Shown here: in pieces, positions 41,866-49,340 of the stretch
How the letters are laid out: each line of letters begins with the position of its first letter
Position numbering within the stretch: position 1 is the stretch's first letter
Source of the DNA: Isoptericola sp. BMS4
GTDB lineage: Bacteria; Actinomycetota; Actinomycetes; Actinomycetales; Cellulomonadaceae
Assembly (NCBI RefSeq): GCF_011634835.1
Contig: NZ_SIRP01000001.1
Coordinates: forward strand, 2,870,189 to 2,934,188
Length of the DNA stretch: 64,000 bases
Direction of reading: 5' to 3'
Translations under genes and position numbers: made by a program
The notes under the pieces: generated by a model
What the model was told of the DNA's origin: nothing
Seen by the model: only the letters and a program-made list of their open reading frames with translations
Databases searched by the model: none

Positions 41866-42803
41866 GGGTCGTCCTGGCCGGGGCGACCGGCGCCGTCGGG
41901 ACCGTCCTGACCGACCAGCTCCTCGCGGCCGGGCACCAGGTCACGGGGCTCACCCGCACCGCGGCCGGGGCCGACCGGCTGCGGGCCGCGGGCGCGGGAG
42001 CGGCCGTCGTCGACGTCCTCGACCGGCCGGCCCTGCTGGACGCGTTCCGCGACGCCCGCGCCGACGCCGTCGTCCACCAGGCCACCGCGATCTCCGGGGT
42101 GCCCACCGCCCACCGGCACCTGGACGCCACGAACAGGCTCCGCACCGAGGGCACGGCGCACCTGCTGGAGCTCGCCGAACGCCTGGGCGCCACCCGGTTC
42201 GTGACGCAGTCCTTCGGCTTCGGGTACGGCTACCACGGCCACGGCACGACGCCCGTCACCGAGGAGGCCCCGTTCGGGGAGCCCGGGCGGGGGCGCTTCG
42301 ACGACCACCTCACGGCGATGCGGGAGAACGAGAAGCAGGTGCTCGGCAGCCGCGACCTCGCCGGCACGGCCCTGCGCTACGGCATGTTCTACGGCGTCGA
42401 GGCCAACACCCTGAAGCTCCTCGACCAGGCCGAGCGGGGAAGGCTCGCCGCGCCACGCCACGGGAGCACGGTGTCCATGGTCCACCTGGAGGACGCCGCC
42501 GCGGCCGCCGTGGCGGCCCTGGAGCGCGGCCGGGGCGGCGAGGCGTACAACGTCGCCGGCGACGTGCCCACCTCCTGGACGGCGTACATGCAGGCGGTCG
42601 CGTCCACCGTCGGAGCGCGGCCGCCGCTGCTGATCCCGAACGGGCTGCTCCGCCTGGCCCCGTACCTCGGCACGCTCATGACGCGGGCCGACCTCGCCCT
42701 GGACAGCACGAAGGCCAAGCGCGACCTGGGCTGGGCACCTCGGTTCCCCACGGTCGAGGACGGGCTGGCGGAGATCGCCCGTCGCCGGAGCGAGCGCCCG
42801 TGA
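41862..42803 (+). CDS. NAD-dependent epimerase/dehydratase family protein
   Basis: A 313-residue extended SDR: MRVVLAGATGAVGTVLTDQL (NAD motif), AVVHQATAISG, YGYHGHGTTPVTEEAPFGEP, and a FYGVEANTLKLLDQAERGRL substrate-side loop. The usual YxxxK is not obvious (GYGYHGHG and ENEKQVL), so catalysis may be altered or lacking. Coupled to the TetR gene by a 4-bp overlap. It is the last gene before the low-G+C island. Substrate unknown. Confidence 0.82.
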   Translation: MRVVLAGATGAVGTVLTDQLLAAGHQVTGLTRTAAGADRLRAAGAGAAVVDVLDRPALLDAFRDARADAVVHQATAISGVPTAHRHLDATNRLRTEGTAHLLELAERLGATRFVTQSFGFGYGYHGHGTTPVTEEAPFGEPGRGRFDDHLTAMRENEKQVLGSRDLAGTALRYGMFYGVEANTLKLLDQAERGRLAAPRHGSTVSMVHLEDAAAAAVAALERGRGGEAYNVAGDVPTSWTAYMQAVASTVGARPPLLIPNGLLRLAPYLGTLMTRADLALDSTKAKRDLGWAPRFPTVEDGLAEIARRRSERP

Positions 42804-42847
42804 GCGGGCGACACGTCCCGCGTCGTCACTTGGTGGAAGCGGGCGGC

Positions 42848-42877
42848 CTCAAACCGAACACCTGGCAGCGGTTTGAG
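42848..42877. terminator. Stem-loop after the epimerase gene
   Basis: CTCAAACCG (42848-42856) and CGGTTTGAG (42869-42877) pair perfectly around a 12-nt loop, 44 bp after the stop. Probably a terminator. The remainder of 42878-42968, up to the IS element, holds no recognisable gene. Confidence 0.5.
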
Positions 42878-42968
42878 AGGCTGACTTCCGCGTGGAATCA
42901 GGCGAAACTCGGCGGTCTTGACGAGCCAGGCGGTACCGCTAACGACGAGCCGGGAGTCGTCGCGAACC

Positions 42969-44433
42969 CTAGTACTACAGCCGTAGATCGTGACCTTGAC
43001 CTGCGGTGACGCGGTGAGACGGCCTGGACGTGGGACGGCCACCGCGTCAGGGTTCGGTGCTTGTGTGGAACAACGAGCCGTCGGCGGTGGCCGCTGCAGA
43101 CAGCGTAGACCCTGTTCGATGGCAGGCGGAGTTCGAGTCCGCGGTAGGTCGGATCTCGGGCCGGTTCGCCCGGCGTGAGCCGCTGACCCACGCGCGAGAT
43201 CTCGTCGCAGGGCTCGTCGCGGGACTCGAGCGCAAGAACTGCTGGACGATCGCCGAACACGCCGGCCACGCTTCCCCGCACGGGCTGCAGCACCTGCTGG
43301 GCCGGGCGGCCTGGGACGCCGACGGAGCCCGCGACGACGTGCGCGGCTACGTGCTCGACCGCCTCGGCGATCCGAACGCGGTCCTCGTGCTGGACGAGAC
43401 CGGTGACCTGAAGAAGGGCACCGCCACGGTCGGGGTGCAGCGCCAGTACACCGGCACCGCCGGGCGGATCGAGAACGCCCAGGTCGCGGTCTACCTGACC
43501 TACGCCGCACCGGGCGGGCACGCGTTCATCGACCGGGCCCTGTACTTGCCGAAGTCCTGGTGCGAAGATCCCGACCGGTGCGCGCGTGCCGGCGTCCCCG
43601 ATGACATCAGGTTTGCGACCAAGCCGCAGCTGGCGGGGGTGATGATCGACCGGGCCGTGGCCGCCGGCACGCCGGCGGCGTGGGTCGCGGGCGACGAGGT
43701 CTACGGCGCCGATGCGAAGCTGCGCGCGAAGATCCGCGGCCACCAGCTGGGGTACGTCATGCAGGTTGCCGCGTCCCGGCAGGTGACGACCAAGATCGGG
43801 AACCTCGCCGTGCGGGACCTCGCCGCCCAGATGCCCGCCACGGCGTGGCAGACCTACTCCGCGGGAGAGGGCTCCAAGGGGCCGCGCTACTACTCCTGGG
43901 CCCTGATCAGCATCGAACCCGAACCCGAGCCCGACGACGGCAACTGTGCCCAGGCCGGGGAGCAGATGCTGCTGGTACGCCGCAACGACACTACCGGCGA
44001 GCTCGCCTACCACCTGTGCTTCGCCCCGAAGCCGGTACCGATGCGGACCCTGGTGCGGGTCGCCGGGCAGCACTGGCGCATCGAGGAGAACTTCCAGGCC
44101 GCCAAGGGCCACGTCGGGCTCGACCAGCACCAGGTGCGCCGGTGGGACTCCTGGCACCGCTGGACCACCCTGGCCATGCTCGCCCACGCCTTCTTGACCG
44201 TCCTCGCCGTCATCGCACGCAGCGACACCGTCCACCGGCCCGGGCTGATCGCGATCACCGTCGCCGAGGCGCGTCGTCTGTTCAACACCCTCACCCGCGT
44301 CGCAGCACGAAACATCGGCGACGTCCTCGCCTGGTCCTCCTGGCGGCGACGACACCAAGCCCGAGCGCGCACCTCGCACTACCATCGACGCATCACCGCA
44401 GGTCAACGTCACGATCTACGGCTGTAGTACTAG
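42969..44433 (+). mobile_element. Complete IS701-type insertion sequence with CTAG target duplication
   Basis: The element occupies 42973-44429 (1457 bp). Its terminal inverted repeats are 37 bp (42973-43009 and 44393-44429) with a single mismatch and begin TACTACAGCC. It is bounded by CTAG on both sides (42969-42972 and 44430-44433), the 4-bp target duplication expected for the IS701 family. One intact transposase gene lies inside, so it may still be active. The right copy of CTAG contains the stop codon of the neighbouring XRE-cupin gene. Confidence 0.92.
43030..44427 (+). CDS. IS701 family transposase (DDE)
   Basis: A transposase of up to 465 residues. DDE landmarks are VLVLDETGDLKKGTATVGVQ (first Asp), VAGDEVYGADAKLRAKI (second Asp) and WRIEENFQAAKGHVGLDQ (Glu), typical of the IS701/DDE_5 family. 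The N-terminal QAEFESAVGRISGRFARREP is also family-like. The start is uncertain: GTG 43030, 43057 or 43063, with 43063 (MWNNEPSAV) closest to the usual N-terminus. The stop lies inside the right terminal repeat. Confidence 0.9.
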   Translation: MGRPPRQGSVLVWNNEPSAVAAADSVDPVRWQAEFESAVGRISGRFARREPLTHARDLVAGLVAGLERKNCWTIAEHAGHASPHGLQHLLGRAAWDADGARDDVRGYVLDRLGDPNAVLVLDETGDLKKGTATVGVQRQYTGTAGRIENAQVAVYLTYAAPGGHAFIDRALYLPKSWCEDPDRCARAGVPDDIRFATKPQLAGVMIDRAVAAGTPAAWVAGDEVYGADAKLRAKIRGHQLGYVMQVAASRQVTTKIGNLAVRDLAAQMPATAWQTYSAGEGSKGPRYYSWALISIEPEPEPDDGNCAQAGEQMLLVRRNDTTGELAYHLCFAPKPVPMRTLVRVAGQHWRIEENFQAAKGHVGLDQHQVRRWDSWHRWTTLAMLAHAFLTVLAVIARSDTVHRPGLIAITVAEARRLFNTLTRVAARNIGDVLAWSSWRRRHQARARTSHYHRRITAGQRHDLRL

Positions 44434-45023
44434 AGGTCGCTGTCGGAAGCGCGTACGTGGGCGCGCTGCCCTTGCCTGCCGACGAGGCTGAGGTATTCGA
44501 CTGGGCCTGCGCTGGTGGCTCCGAACCAGTGTGGAGTGCGGGTGTCGAATTCTGCTGCTTCTCCTGCCTGCAGGAGCAGGTCTTGGTCACCGAGTACCAG
44601 GCGGAGGGTGCCGTTGAGGACGTAGGCCCAGTCGAACCCTTCATGGGAGTGGAGGTCTGGCACCGTGTTGTCGTTGCCGGTGGGGAGGACGAACTTGTAT
44701 GCCTGGATGCCACCGGGTCGGCGTGTGAGGGGGATGATGATCGACCCGTCGGTGCACGACATCGGGCGCAGATCGATACGGGGGTTGGCTGTGCGGGGCG
44801 CGTCGACCAGGGAGTCGAGGGTGACGCCGTAGTAGCGCGCCAGCGGGAGCAGCTGTTCCAAGGTCGGCCGGCGAAGGCCAGCCTCCAGTCGGGAGAGGGT
44901 GCTCGTGGAGATGCCGGTCTCTTCGGCGAGGGTGGTGAGGGTGACGTCGCGGCGCAGTCGCAAGTGCTTGAGACGTGGTCCGACGGTGTCGAGAGTCTGG
45001 TCTGCGGATTCATCCATACCCAT
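44430..45023 (-). CDS. XRE-family regulator with C-terminal cupin
   Basis: A 197-residue two-domain regulator. The HTH is at residues 12-65 (PRLKHLRLRRDVTLTTLAEE, TGISTSTLSRLEAGLRRPTL), and a cupin sensor at about 110-185 (HSHEGFDWAYVLNGTLRLVL, then EYLSLVGRQGQRAHV). Cupin His residues are partly kept (DLHSHEG, RTPHWFG). Divergent from the flavoprotein operon, with half-sites TTGCC/GGCAA at its start. The TAG stop lies in the IS target CTAG, so the inserted element left the protein unchanged. ATG 45023 or 45017 are equally possible. Confidence 0.88.
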   Translation of the reverse strand: MGMDESADQTLDTVGPRLKHLRLRRDVTLTTLAEETGISTSTLSRLEAGLRRPTLEQLLPLARYYGVTLDSLVDAPRTANPRIDLRPMSCTDGSIIIPLTRRPGGIQAYKFVLPTGNDNTVPDLHSHEGFDWAYVLNGTLRLVLGDQDLLLQAGEAAEFDTRTPHWFGATSAGPVEYLSLVGRQGQRAHVRASDSDL

Positions 45024-45027
45024 CAGT

Positions 45028-45052
45028 TTGCCATTCGGCAACAAATATTGCC
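45028..45052. promoter_or_regulatory. Clustered TTGCC/GGCAA half-sites, XRE operator
   Basis: TTGCC-N4-GGCAA (45028-45041) is a perfect inverted repeat, followed after 6 bp by another TTGCC (45048-45052). It lies in the divergent region between the XRE gene and its presumed target operon, immediately before the regulator's start. Confidence 0.6.
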
Positions 45053-45112
45053 AGCGGCTTCGAACTGGGTGATCCTGGTATGGACATCACAGAGCGCCAG
45101 GAGGACAACGCC

Positions 45113-46072
45113 ATGCAATCCACACCCGATCAGGGATACGACATCGCGATCATCGGCGGCGGATCGGCAGGGCTGAGCGCAGCACTGATTCTGGCGCGTG
45201 CGCGTCGCAGTGTCGTGGTGATCGACGGTGGAGCGCCCAGGAACGCACCCGCAGCCGCAGCGCACGGGCTGCTCGGACAGGAAGGCGTGAACCCGCTTGA
45301 ACTCCTGCAGCGGGGACGCGAAGAGTCAACGTCATATGGTGCTCGTATCTTGCAGTCGGCCGTAGCGCGCGCGTCTGGGGCCGCTGAAGACGGTTTCGTG
45401 CTCGAACTCGACGACGACTCGACGATTCTCGCTAGCCAACTGCTGATCGCGACGGGCGTTCGTGACGAGCTTCCTTCGGTTTCTGGGCTTGCCGAGCGGT
45501 GGGGTCGTGATGTGGTGCATTGCCCGTACTGCCATGGCTGGGAGATCCGTGACCAGCGGATCGGTTTGCTCGCGACTGGACCGATGTCGGCGATGCAGGC
45601 GCTGCTGTTCCACCAATGGAGCGAGAACATGACGTTCTTCCCGAACGGGCTGGAGTTCCCCGCCGACCAGCTTGAGAAGCTCCGCGCTCTCGGTATCGCG
45701 ATCGTGCCGGAGGAGGTAGGTGCTGTCGATGTCATTGACGATCAGCTCGCCGCGGCAGTCATGGGCGATGGAAAGAGGATCGAGTTGGACGCATTGGCCG
45801 TTCCCGCCCTGACCCGCGCCCGCCTCGTTGGGCTTGAAGGGCTGGGCCTGGACGTCGAAGAGAACGCTGCAGGCGTCGCCCTGGTCGCTGACCCTGCTGG
45901 GCACACCTCTGTTCCTGGCGTGTGGGCGGCAGGCAATGTCGTGAATGCGGGAATGCAGGTCAGTGAGTCCGCGGCGAACGGGGCGCGGGTGGCGATGACG
46001 ATCAACACCGAGTTGGTGTTCGCGCGCGCCGACCGCGCCACCGCAGACATCGGCCGTCCGGTGGGCGCGTGA
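45113..46072 (+). CDS. Thioredoxin-reductase-like flavoprotein lacking the NADPH motif (dithiol-oxidase type)
   Basis: A 319-residue FAD protein. The FAD fold is IAIIGGGSAGLSAALILARA and the late FAD motif PGVWAAGNVVNAGMQVSESA. The redox pair is CPYCHGWE (Cys137, Cys140). Where thioredoxin reductase has GxGxSA and HRRxxxR for NADPH, this protein reads GLLATGPMSAMQALLFHQW with no such motif. That is the pattern of GliT/HlmI-type oxidases, which pass electrons from dithiols to O2. AGGAGG 8 nt upstream fixes ATG 45113 rather than 45080. The stop overlaps the methyltransferase start. First gene of the island operon. The NADPH-independent role is inference. Confidence 0.82.
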   Translation: MQSTPDQGYDIAIIGGGSAGLSAALILARARRSVVVIDGGAPRNAPAAAAHGLLGQEGVNPLELLQRGREESTSYGARILQSAVARASGAAEDGFVLELDDDSTILASQLLIATGVRDELPSVSGLAERWGRDVVHCPYCHGWEIRDQRIGLLATGPMSAMQALLFHQWSENMTFFPNGLEFPADQLEKLRALGIAIVPEEVGAVDVIDDQLAAAVMGDGKRIELDALAVPALTRARLVGLEGLGLDVEENAAGVALVADPAGHTSVPGVWAAGNVVNAGMQVSESAANGARVAMTINTELVFARADRATADIGRPVGA

Positions 46073-46695
46073 TGGCTGAGTTCGATAAAGGCTACTGGGA
46101 GGACCATTGGAGTCCCGCCACCTCCAACAGCGAGCGCGAATTGCCGGTCAACCCCTATCTGGTGACCGAGACCGCGCATCTGCATGCGGGCACAGCCCTG
46201 GATGCTGGCTGCGGAACAGGAAGCGAAGCGCTCTGGCTCGCCCAGATGGGTTGGGAGGTCACGGGAGCCGATATTTCCGCGACCGCACTGGCGACGGCAC
46301 AGGCCCGTGCTGCCACCCGTGATGTGAACGATCGCATCGCCTGGATAGAGACCGACCTCTCCTACTGGGAACCGGAGCGGACGTGGGACCTCGTAGTCAC
46401 CAGCTATGCCCACGCGCAGATCGGGCAGCTTTCGTTCTATCGGCGTATCGCACGCTGGGTCGCCCCAGGCGGAACCCTCCTGATTGTGGGACATCTCCAC
46501 GGGCACCATCATGACGATCATCCGGGACACGACAACCCCGAGGGTGCGACAGCGACGCTGGCGGCGATCACGAACCTATTCGCTGCCCCGGAATGGCGGG
46601 TTGAGGCTGGCTATGAGCACACCCGCACCGTGCACCCCGGCGGCCCTCCGGTGCAGCTGCGTGACGTGATCGTCCGCACCCACCGACTCGTCTGA
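46072..46695 (+). CDS. Class I SAM-dependent methyltransferase
   Basis: A 207-residue methyltransferase: KGYWEDHWSPATSNSERELP, motif I GTALDAGCGTGSEALWLAQM, motif II region VTGADISATALATAQARA, post-motif DLVVTSYAHAQ, and VAPGGTLLIVGHLHGHHHDD, whose His-rich stretch is unusual. Size and neighbours recall small S- or thiol-methyltransferases of the TehB/TmtA type. ATG 46072 overlaps the flavoprotein stop; GTG 46069 is an alternative. Methylation of a reduced thiol substrate would complement the upstream oxidase (inference). Confidence 0.85.
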   Translation: MAEFDKGYWEDHWSPATSNSERELPVNPYLVTETAHLHAGTALDAGCGTGSEALWLAQMGWEVTGADISATALATAQARAATRDVNDRIAWIETDLSYWEPERTWDLVVTSYAHAQIGQLSFYRRIARWVAPGGTLLIVGHLHGHHHDDHPGHDNPEGATATLAAITNLFAAPEWRVEAGYEHTRTVHPGGPPVQLRDVIVRTHRLV

Positions 46696-46805
46696 GTCGT
46701 CGCCCCATCTTCTCGCGCCAAGACTCTCCCGTCCTGGGCGCTGTTTCGACCTGCCCGCGATCACCGCCCGAGCACAGCAGTTCCTGAAAGGAAACACATC
46801 CATCC

Positions 46806-48380
46806 ATGACTTCCACCACTCACACCGGTGCAGAAGACGACGCAGCCGTCATTGACGATCCGCGACGCAGACGCGCCATCCTCTGGGCCGTCTGTATCGC
46901 CCTGATGGCCGTCGTCGCCTCGGTGACCGGCCTGAACGTCGCCCAACCGCACCTTGCGATGACGTTCGACGCCTCCCAGGGGCAGGTGCTGTGGATCATC
47001 AACACCTACACCCTCACCCTCGCCGCCCTCCTGCTGCCCCTGGGAGCATTGGGCGACCGACTGGGACGCAAGCTGGTGCTGATCGTGGGGCTGGCGGTGT
47101 TCGGGATCGCGAATATCGCCGGCGCCGTTGCTCCGGTGATGGAGGTCATGCTCGCTGCCCGGCTCCTCAGCGGCGTTGGTGCGGCGATGATCATGCCGGT
47201 CACGCTGTCGGTGATCACCTGGTCATTCCCGGACAAGGAACGCTCCAAGGCGATCGGAATGTGGAGCGCAGTCGCCGGAGGCGGTGGCGTCCTCGGCATG
47301 TTCCTCTCTGCCCTGCTCGTCGACGTCGCATCCTGGCGGTGGCTGTTCGCCCTGCCCATCGTCCTGACCGTCGCATCTGCCGTGATCGGTATCCGCGCCG
47401 TGCCGAATTCCCGTGAGGCCGCGCTGGGGCGCTTCGACGTGATCGGGGCGCTGACCTCGATCGTCGCCGCCGTCGGGTTCACCTTCGCCTTGCACGAGGC
47501 TCCGACGCTCGGGTGGGCGGACCCAATCGTCCTGGCCACTCTCGCCGCTGCGGTGCTCGCCATCGTCGTGTTCATCCTGTGGGAGCTGCGCACGCCGTTC
47601 CCGCTGCTGGACATCCGTCACTTCCGTACCCGCGGTCTCTCATCGGGCACCACGCTCCTGTTGGTGTTGTTCGGCGTACAGGGCGGGGTCTCGCTCGTCC
47701 TGTACCCGTTCTTCCAGGTCGTGCTCGGCTGGAGCGGCCTGCTGGCCACCGCCGGGTTGATGCCGATGGCACTGCTGATGATGTTCGGCTCCGTTCTCGC
47801 CCCGCGCCTGGCCGCCCGTATCGGAGCCCGCGCCAGTATGGTCATCGGACTCACGGGCGCTACCGCGGGGCTCGCGCTCATGGCCGCATTCGTCTCCGCT
47901 GACGGCGGCTACCTCACCGTGCTCCCCGGCCTGATCGTCATGGGCCTCGGGGCAGGCCTGGCGATGACTCCCTCCACCGAGGCCATCACCTCCTCCCTTC
48001 CCCGCAAGCAGCAAGGCGTGGCATCGGCGCTCAACGACCTCACCCGTGAGCTCGGTGCCGCCCTGGGAGTCGCTCTCCTCGGCGGGCTCCTCGTCGCCGG
48101 ATACCAGAGCACCATCGGCGACCGTCTCGACGGCGTCCCGGCAGATCTCGCCGCCACAGCCAGCGAGGGCATCGCCAACGCCAACGCCGCCAGCCAGCAC
48201 GCGGGCGAACACGCCGGACAGATCATCACCGCCGCCCAGGACGCGTTCATCGCCGGATGGCAGCAAGCCATGTGGGTTGGTGTCGCCGTCATGGCCGTCC
48301 TGATCGTCTTCGTCCTGATCCGCGGCCCCAAGAAGCCACCCCGGGCCGATGCCGTCGATGAGAAGGAGCCTGTCTCATGA
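46806..48380 (+). CDS. MFS exporter, DHA2 family (14 helices)
   Basis: A 524-residue drug:H+ antiporter. It has about 14 membrane helices, motif A LLPLGALGDRLGRKLVLIVG between helices 2 and 3, motif C-like GVGAAMIMPVTLSVITWSFP and VAGGGGVLGMFLSALLVD in helix 5, and LPRKQQGVASALNDLTRELG in the late loop, all typical of DHA2 proteins such as EmrB/QacA. AAAGGAAA precedes ATG 46806. The gene is 110 bp after the methyltransferase and overlaps dsbA-like by 4 bp. Likely exports the compound handled by the operon. Confidence 0.9.
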   Translation: MTSTTHTGAEDDAAVIDDPRRRRAILWAVCIALMAVVASVTGLNVAQPHLAMTFDASQGQVLWIINTYTLTLAALLLPLGALGDRLGRKLVLIVGLAVFGIANIAGAVAPVMEVMLAARLLSGVGAAMIMPVTLSVITWSFPDKERSKAIGMWSAVAGGGGVLGMFLSALLVDVASWRWLFALPIVLTVASAVIGIRAVPNSREAALGRFDVIGALTSIVAAVGFTFALHEAPTLGWADPIVLATLAAAVLAIVVFILWELRTPFPLLDIRHFRTRGLSSGTTLLLVLFGVQGGVSLVLYPFFQVVLGWSGLLATAGLMPMALLMMFGSVLAPRLAARIGARASMVIGLTGATAGLALMAAFVSADGGYLTVLPGLIVMGLGAGLAMTPSTEAITSSLPRKQQGVASALNDLTRELGAALGVALLGGLLVAGYQSTIGDRLDGVPADLAATASEGIANANAASQHAGEHAGQIITAAQDAFIAGWQQAMWVGVAVMAVLIVFVLIRGPKKPPRADAVDEKEPVS

Positions 48381-49021
48381 CACGCGCCCGCAGGGCTCTT
48401 GTTCGCGCCGAGATCTGGTCCGATCCCCAGTGCGTGTGGTGCTTCATCGCCCACCCCAGATTCGAGAAGGCTGTCGCCGCGTTCAGCGGTGAGGTCGAGG
48501 TCACCTATCGGTCCTTCGAGCTCCGCCCCGACGCGCCAGTCGAGATCGACAGGGAGCAGCAGGTCGCACAGCACGCTGGCGCGAACCGCGAGCGTGTCGA
48601 CGCCATCAATGCCCAGCTGACCGCGCTGGCCGACGCCGAAGGGCTCAGTTACCGACCCGATCTGACTCAGCCGACGAATTCCCGCCTCGCCCTTGAACTG
48701 CTCCATCATGCGGGCCGCACCGGGCAACGGGCCAGGCTTACCACCCGCCTCTTCACTGCCTACTTCAGCGAAGGACGTCACATCGGACGCATCGATGAGC
48801 TCCTTGAGCTCGCCCACGAGGTCGGACTCGACCGGGAAACGGCACGGACCGTCCTGATGGAACGTCGCCACAAAAAGGCCGTCGAACAGGACAACGCCCG
48901 GCTCCGCACACTCGGCGCACGAGGCGTGCCGCTGTACGTCATCAACGGACAGTGGGGCATCTCCGGCGCCCAGCCCGTACAGACCTACCTCGACGCACTC
49001 AAGAGGGCAGTCTCCGCATGA
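48377..49021 (+). CDS. DsbA/FrnE-family thiol oxidoreductase
   Basis: A 214-residue cytosolic thioredoxin-fold protein: AEIWSDPQCVWCFIAHPRFE (CVWC, Cys19 and Cys22), the helical insertion, and GARGVPLYVINGQWGISGAQ with the cis-Pro loop VPLY. There is no signal peptide, so it acts in the cytoplasm, like FrnE/DsbA-like isomerases. In this operon it could reduce or exchange disulfides of the same substrate as the flavoprotein. Overlaps the MFS stop and the next start by 4 bp each. Confidence 0.88.
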   Translation: MTRARRALVRAEIWSDPQCVWCFIAHPRFEKAVAAFSGEVEVTYRSFELRPDAPVEIDREQQVAQHAGANRERVDAINAQLTALADAEGLSYRPDLTQPTNSRLALELLHHAGRTGQRARLTTRLFTAYFSEGRHIGRIDELLELAHEVGLDRETARTVLMERRHKKAVEQDNARLRTLGARGVPLYVINGQWGISGAQPVQTYLDALKRAVSA

Positions 49022-49191
49022 ATGACACGACGCTCACCTTCCTCACCCCCACTCCGGAGAACCCGGACGGCGATGACGTCGCGAACGCATGCGTGGACGG
49101 GGCCTGCGCCCTTCCCCTGAAGCCACAGAGCGGAGGCGCGCCATCGATTGCCAAACCAGCGAAGACCGCCGCAACAGAAAGGAAGCCATGA
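49018..49191 (+). CDS. 57-residue Cys-pair peptide, coupled to the island operon
   Basis: A small protein with no recognised domain: an N-terminal TLTFLTPTPENPDGDD, then VANACVDGACALPLKP with Cys25 and Cys30, and a basic Ala/Lys tail. Its ATG overlaps the dsbA-like stop (ATGA), and its stop overlaps the ATG of a truncated next gene, so it is part of a tightly coupled operon rather than noise. It could be a metal- or thiol-binding accessory protein or a precursor peptide; neither can be decided here. Confidence 0.6.
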   Translation: MNDTTLTFLTPTPENPDGDDVANACVDGACALPLKPQSGGAPSIAKPAKTAATERKP

Positions 49192-49235
49192 TGAGCAGCA
49201 ACACGACGCACGCGGGTGTTGCGCCCCGGGTCTGA
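49188..49235 (+). pseudogene. 5' stub of a further operon gene cut by an IS-derived element
   Basis: AAAGGAAG (49178-49185) followed by ATG 49188 gives MMSSNTTHAG. The reading frame then enters the inverted-repeat element at 49217 and stops at TGA 49233-49235. The good ribosome site and the ATGA overlap with the 57-residue gene show that another gene started here and lost its body. What it encoded is unknown. Confidence 0.6.
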
Positions 49236-49339
49236 TGGAGGCTCTCATTCCACGGAAGGATGAGAGCCATGGCTGCACCCCCGCTCCGGCTACCGTCGAA
49301 GCGTCAGTTCCGAGCCTCCACTGAACCCGGGGCGCAACA
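49217..49339. mobile_element. 123-bp mini-element derived from an IS3-family sequence
   Basis: Terminal inverted repeats 49217-49231 and 49325-49339 are perfect (15 bp, outer bases TG...CA). An inner arm of 9 bp (49236-49244 and 49312-49320) extends the match. GGG flanks both ends (49214-49216, 49340-49342), fitting a 3-bp target duplication. Inside, after a hairpin, ATGGCTGCACCCCC looks like the start of an IS3-type orfA, followed directly by right-end sequence. It is an internally deleted, non-autonomous derivative. Confidence 0.65.
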
Positions 49340-49340
49340 G

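Noticed and set aside
42804..42968. Possible tRNA-derived attachment repeat left of the IS element
   Set aside because: I compared it by eye with the 3' part of the tRNA-Val and found no repeat of useful length.
45113..46072. Calling the island flavoprotein thioredoxin reductase
   Set aside because: The NADPH-binding motif is missing, so that name would imply an activity the sequence does not support.
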